Part shown: positions 55,704 to 56,441 of the stretch, in pieces | Numbering within the stretch: the stretch's first letter is position 1 | How the letters are laid out: every line of letters starts with the position of its first letter | DNA from: Halieaceae bacterium UBA5085 | GTDB taxonomy: Bacteria; Pseudomonadota; Gammaproteobacteria; Pseudomonadales; Halieaceae | DNA length: 56,441 bases | NCBI GenBank assembly: GCA_002414665.1 | Contig: DIAF01000034.1 | Span: 58,941 to 115,381 of the forward strand | Reading direction: 5' to 3' | Notes under the pieces: generated by a model | Seen by the model: the letters and a program-made list of their open reading frames with translations, nothing else | What the model was told of the DNA's origin: nothing | The model's database searches: none | Position numbers and translations under genes: made by a program

Positions 55704-56441
55704 TTAACGTACCTGCGGCGGCGTTTCAAAGGTGTGGTAGGGCGCCGGTGTGGCAACCGTCCACTCCAGGCCTTCAGCACCTTCCCAGGTTTTCGCTTCG
55801 CTGGTGGGCTTGCCGGCCACAATGGTTGCAATCACGTTGTACAGGAACAGGATCTGCGAGGCGCCGTAAATGAAGGCACCGATGCTGGACATCATGTTGA
55901 AGTCCGCAAACTGCAGCGCATAATCCGGAATCCGCCGTGGCATGCCCGCCAGACCGACGAAATGCTGCGGGAAGAACGTGATGTTGAAGCCCACGAACGA
56001 AATCCAGAAATGGGTCTTGCCCATGGTTTCGTTGTACATGCGGCCACACCATTTGGGCAGCCAGTAATACACCGCAGCACTCATCGAGAACACGGCACCG
56101 GCCACCATCACGTAGTGGAAGTGGGCAACCACAAAGTAGCTGTCGTGATACTGGAAGTCAGCCGGTGCGATGGACAGCATCAGGCCGGTGAAGCCGCCGA
56201 TGGTGAACAGCACCAGGAAGCCCATACAGAACAGCATCGGGGTCTCGAAGGTCATGGCGCCGCGCCACATGGTCGTCACCCAGTTGAACACCTTCACCCC
56301 GGTGGGTACGGCGATCAGCATGGTGGCGTACATGAAGAACAGCTCGCCGGCGACGGGCATGCCCACTGTATACATGTGGTGTGCCCACACGATGAAAGAC
56401 AGGAAGGCAATGGCGGCCGTGGCGTAGACCATGGAGTCGTA
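55704..56441 (-). CDS. ctaD: cytochrome c oxidase subunit I, 5' part beyond the window
   Basis: 245 residues of the C-terminal half are visible, running off the right edge; the frame is still open at 56441. Subunit I holds the heme a and heme a3-CuB centres. Visible: MVYATAAIAFLSFIVWAHHMYTVG, GELFFMYATMLIAVPTGVKVFNWV (K-pathway region), FLVLFTIGGFTGLMLS, YYVVAHFHYVMVAGAVFSM-like sequence with the heme a3 and heme a His pair (AHFHYVM), WISFVGFNITFFPQHFVGLAGMPRRIPDY. The C-terminus ends in a Thr-Pro-rich tail. Subunit II would lie beyond the window edge. Confidence 0.97.
   Translation of the reverse strand, partial: YDSMVYATAAIAFLSFIVWAHHMYTVGMPVAGELFFMYATMLIAVPTGVKVFNWVTTMWRGAMTFETPMLFCMGFLVLFTIGGFTGLMLSIAPADFQYHDSYFVVAHFHYVMVAGAVFSMSAAVYYWLPKWCGRMYNETMGKTHFWISFVGFNITFFPQHFVGLAGMPRRIPDYALQFADFNMMSSIGAFIYGASQILFLYNVIATIVAGKPTSEAKTWEGAEGLEWTVATPAPYHTFETPPQVR

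Noticed and set aside
1..56441. tRNA genes, rRNA, CRISPR repeats, insertion sequences, phage or plasmid genes.
   Set aside because: I looked in all intergenic gaps and among the proteins and found no cloverleaf, repeat array, transposase, integrase or replication gene; gaps are nearly all under 230 bases.

Overview
The window looks like chromosomal DNA of a GC-rich gammaproteobacterium. The gene content (glnE-ilvE, yihA-polA tail to tail, an aa3-type cytochrome oxidase locus, ArgA/ArgE, IlvD, long-form LeuA) suggests a marine lineage near Pseudomonas or the Halieaceae/Cellvibrionales. That placement is inference from gene order and protein appearance, not a search. Coding density is very high. 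I see no tRNA, rRNA, CRISPR array, transposase, integrase or prophage gene. Only one gene-free stretch exceeds 300 bases (38905-39246, upstream of leuA).

Region by region. (a) 1-10062 is an envelope-glycan region: the end of a TolC-type outer membrane protein, a methyltransferase, a minus-strand trio of overlapping genes (glycosyltransferase 4, methyltransferase, and an unrecognised barrel-like protein), and all four dTDP-L-rhamnose genes split into two convergent groups (rfbA-rfbC-SDR on plus; rfbD-rfbB on minus behind an alpha/beta hydrolase). (b) 10081-15724 carries ilvE, glnE and a solitary GspE/PulE-type ATPase, all co-directional with rfbD-rfbB. (c) 15803-20471 carries a phosphate module (DUF47 protein plus Pit transporter) and arginine genes argE and argA. 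(d) 20463-26085 is a heavy-metal-type RND efflux operon (TolC, adaptor, CzcA/CusA pump, DUF3240). (e) 26173-35102 has ilvD, an FkbM-like protein, and a minus-strand run of cytochrome b, penicillin acylase, DUF6279 lipoprotein, VOC protein, threonine/serine dehydratase and a membrane protein. (f) 35127-44089 carries an alanine/glycine symporter, an Asp/Glu racemase, leuA with a notable upstream region, an EVE-domain protein overlapping an Lrp regulator, an SDR, a Bcr/CflA exporter, a cysteine-synthase-like enzyme and a flavin reductase. (g) 44103-47055 carries a diguanylate cyclase, DsbA and cytochromes c4 and c5. (h) 47172-50717 is yihA and polA. (i) 50739-56441 is the cytochrome c oxidase assembly locus (Sco, CyoE, a Sco-like protein, SURF1, DUF2909, subunit III, CtaG, and subunit I cut by the window edge).

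The most interesting non-coding element is a probable small RNA on the minus strand between polA and yihA (about 47827-47946). It has a sigma-E-like promoter (GGAACTT, 15 bases, GTCATA), three consecutive hairpins, two of which present C-rich loops including CTCCCC, and a strong intrinsic terminator. The location and orientation match Spot 42 of enterics and ErsA of Pseudomonas, and the promoter type matches ErsA. Other points worth checking are the missing ctaA (heme A synthase) in the oxidase locus, paired hairpins with identical CACAA loops in the leuA leader, an intrinsic-terminator structure just upstream of ilvD, and the uncharacterised glycan trio at 1721-4798.
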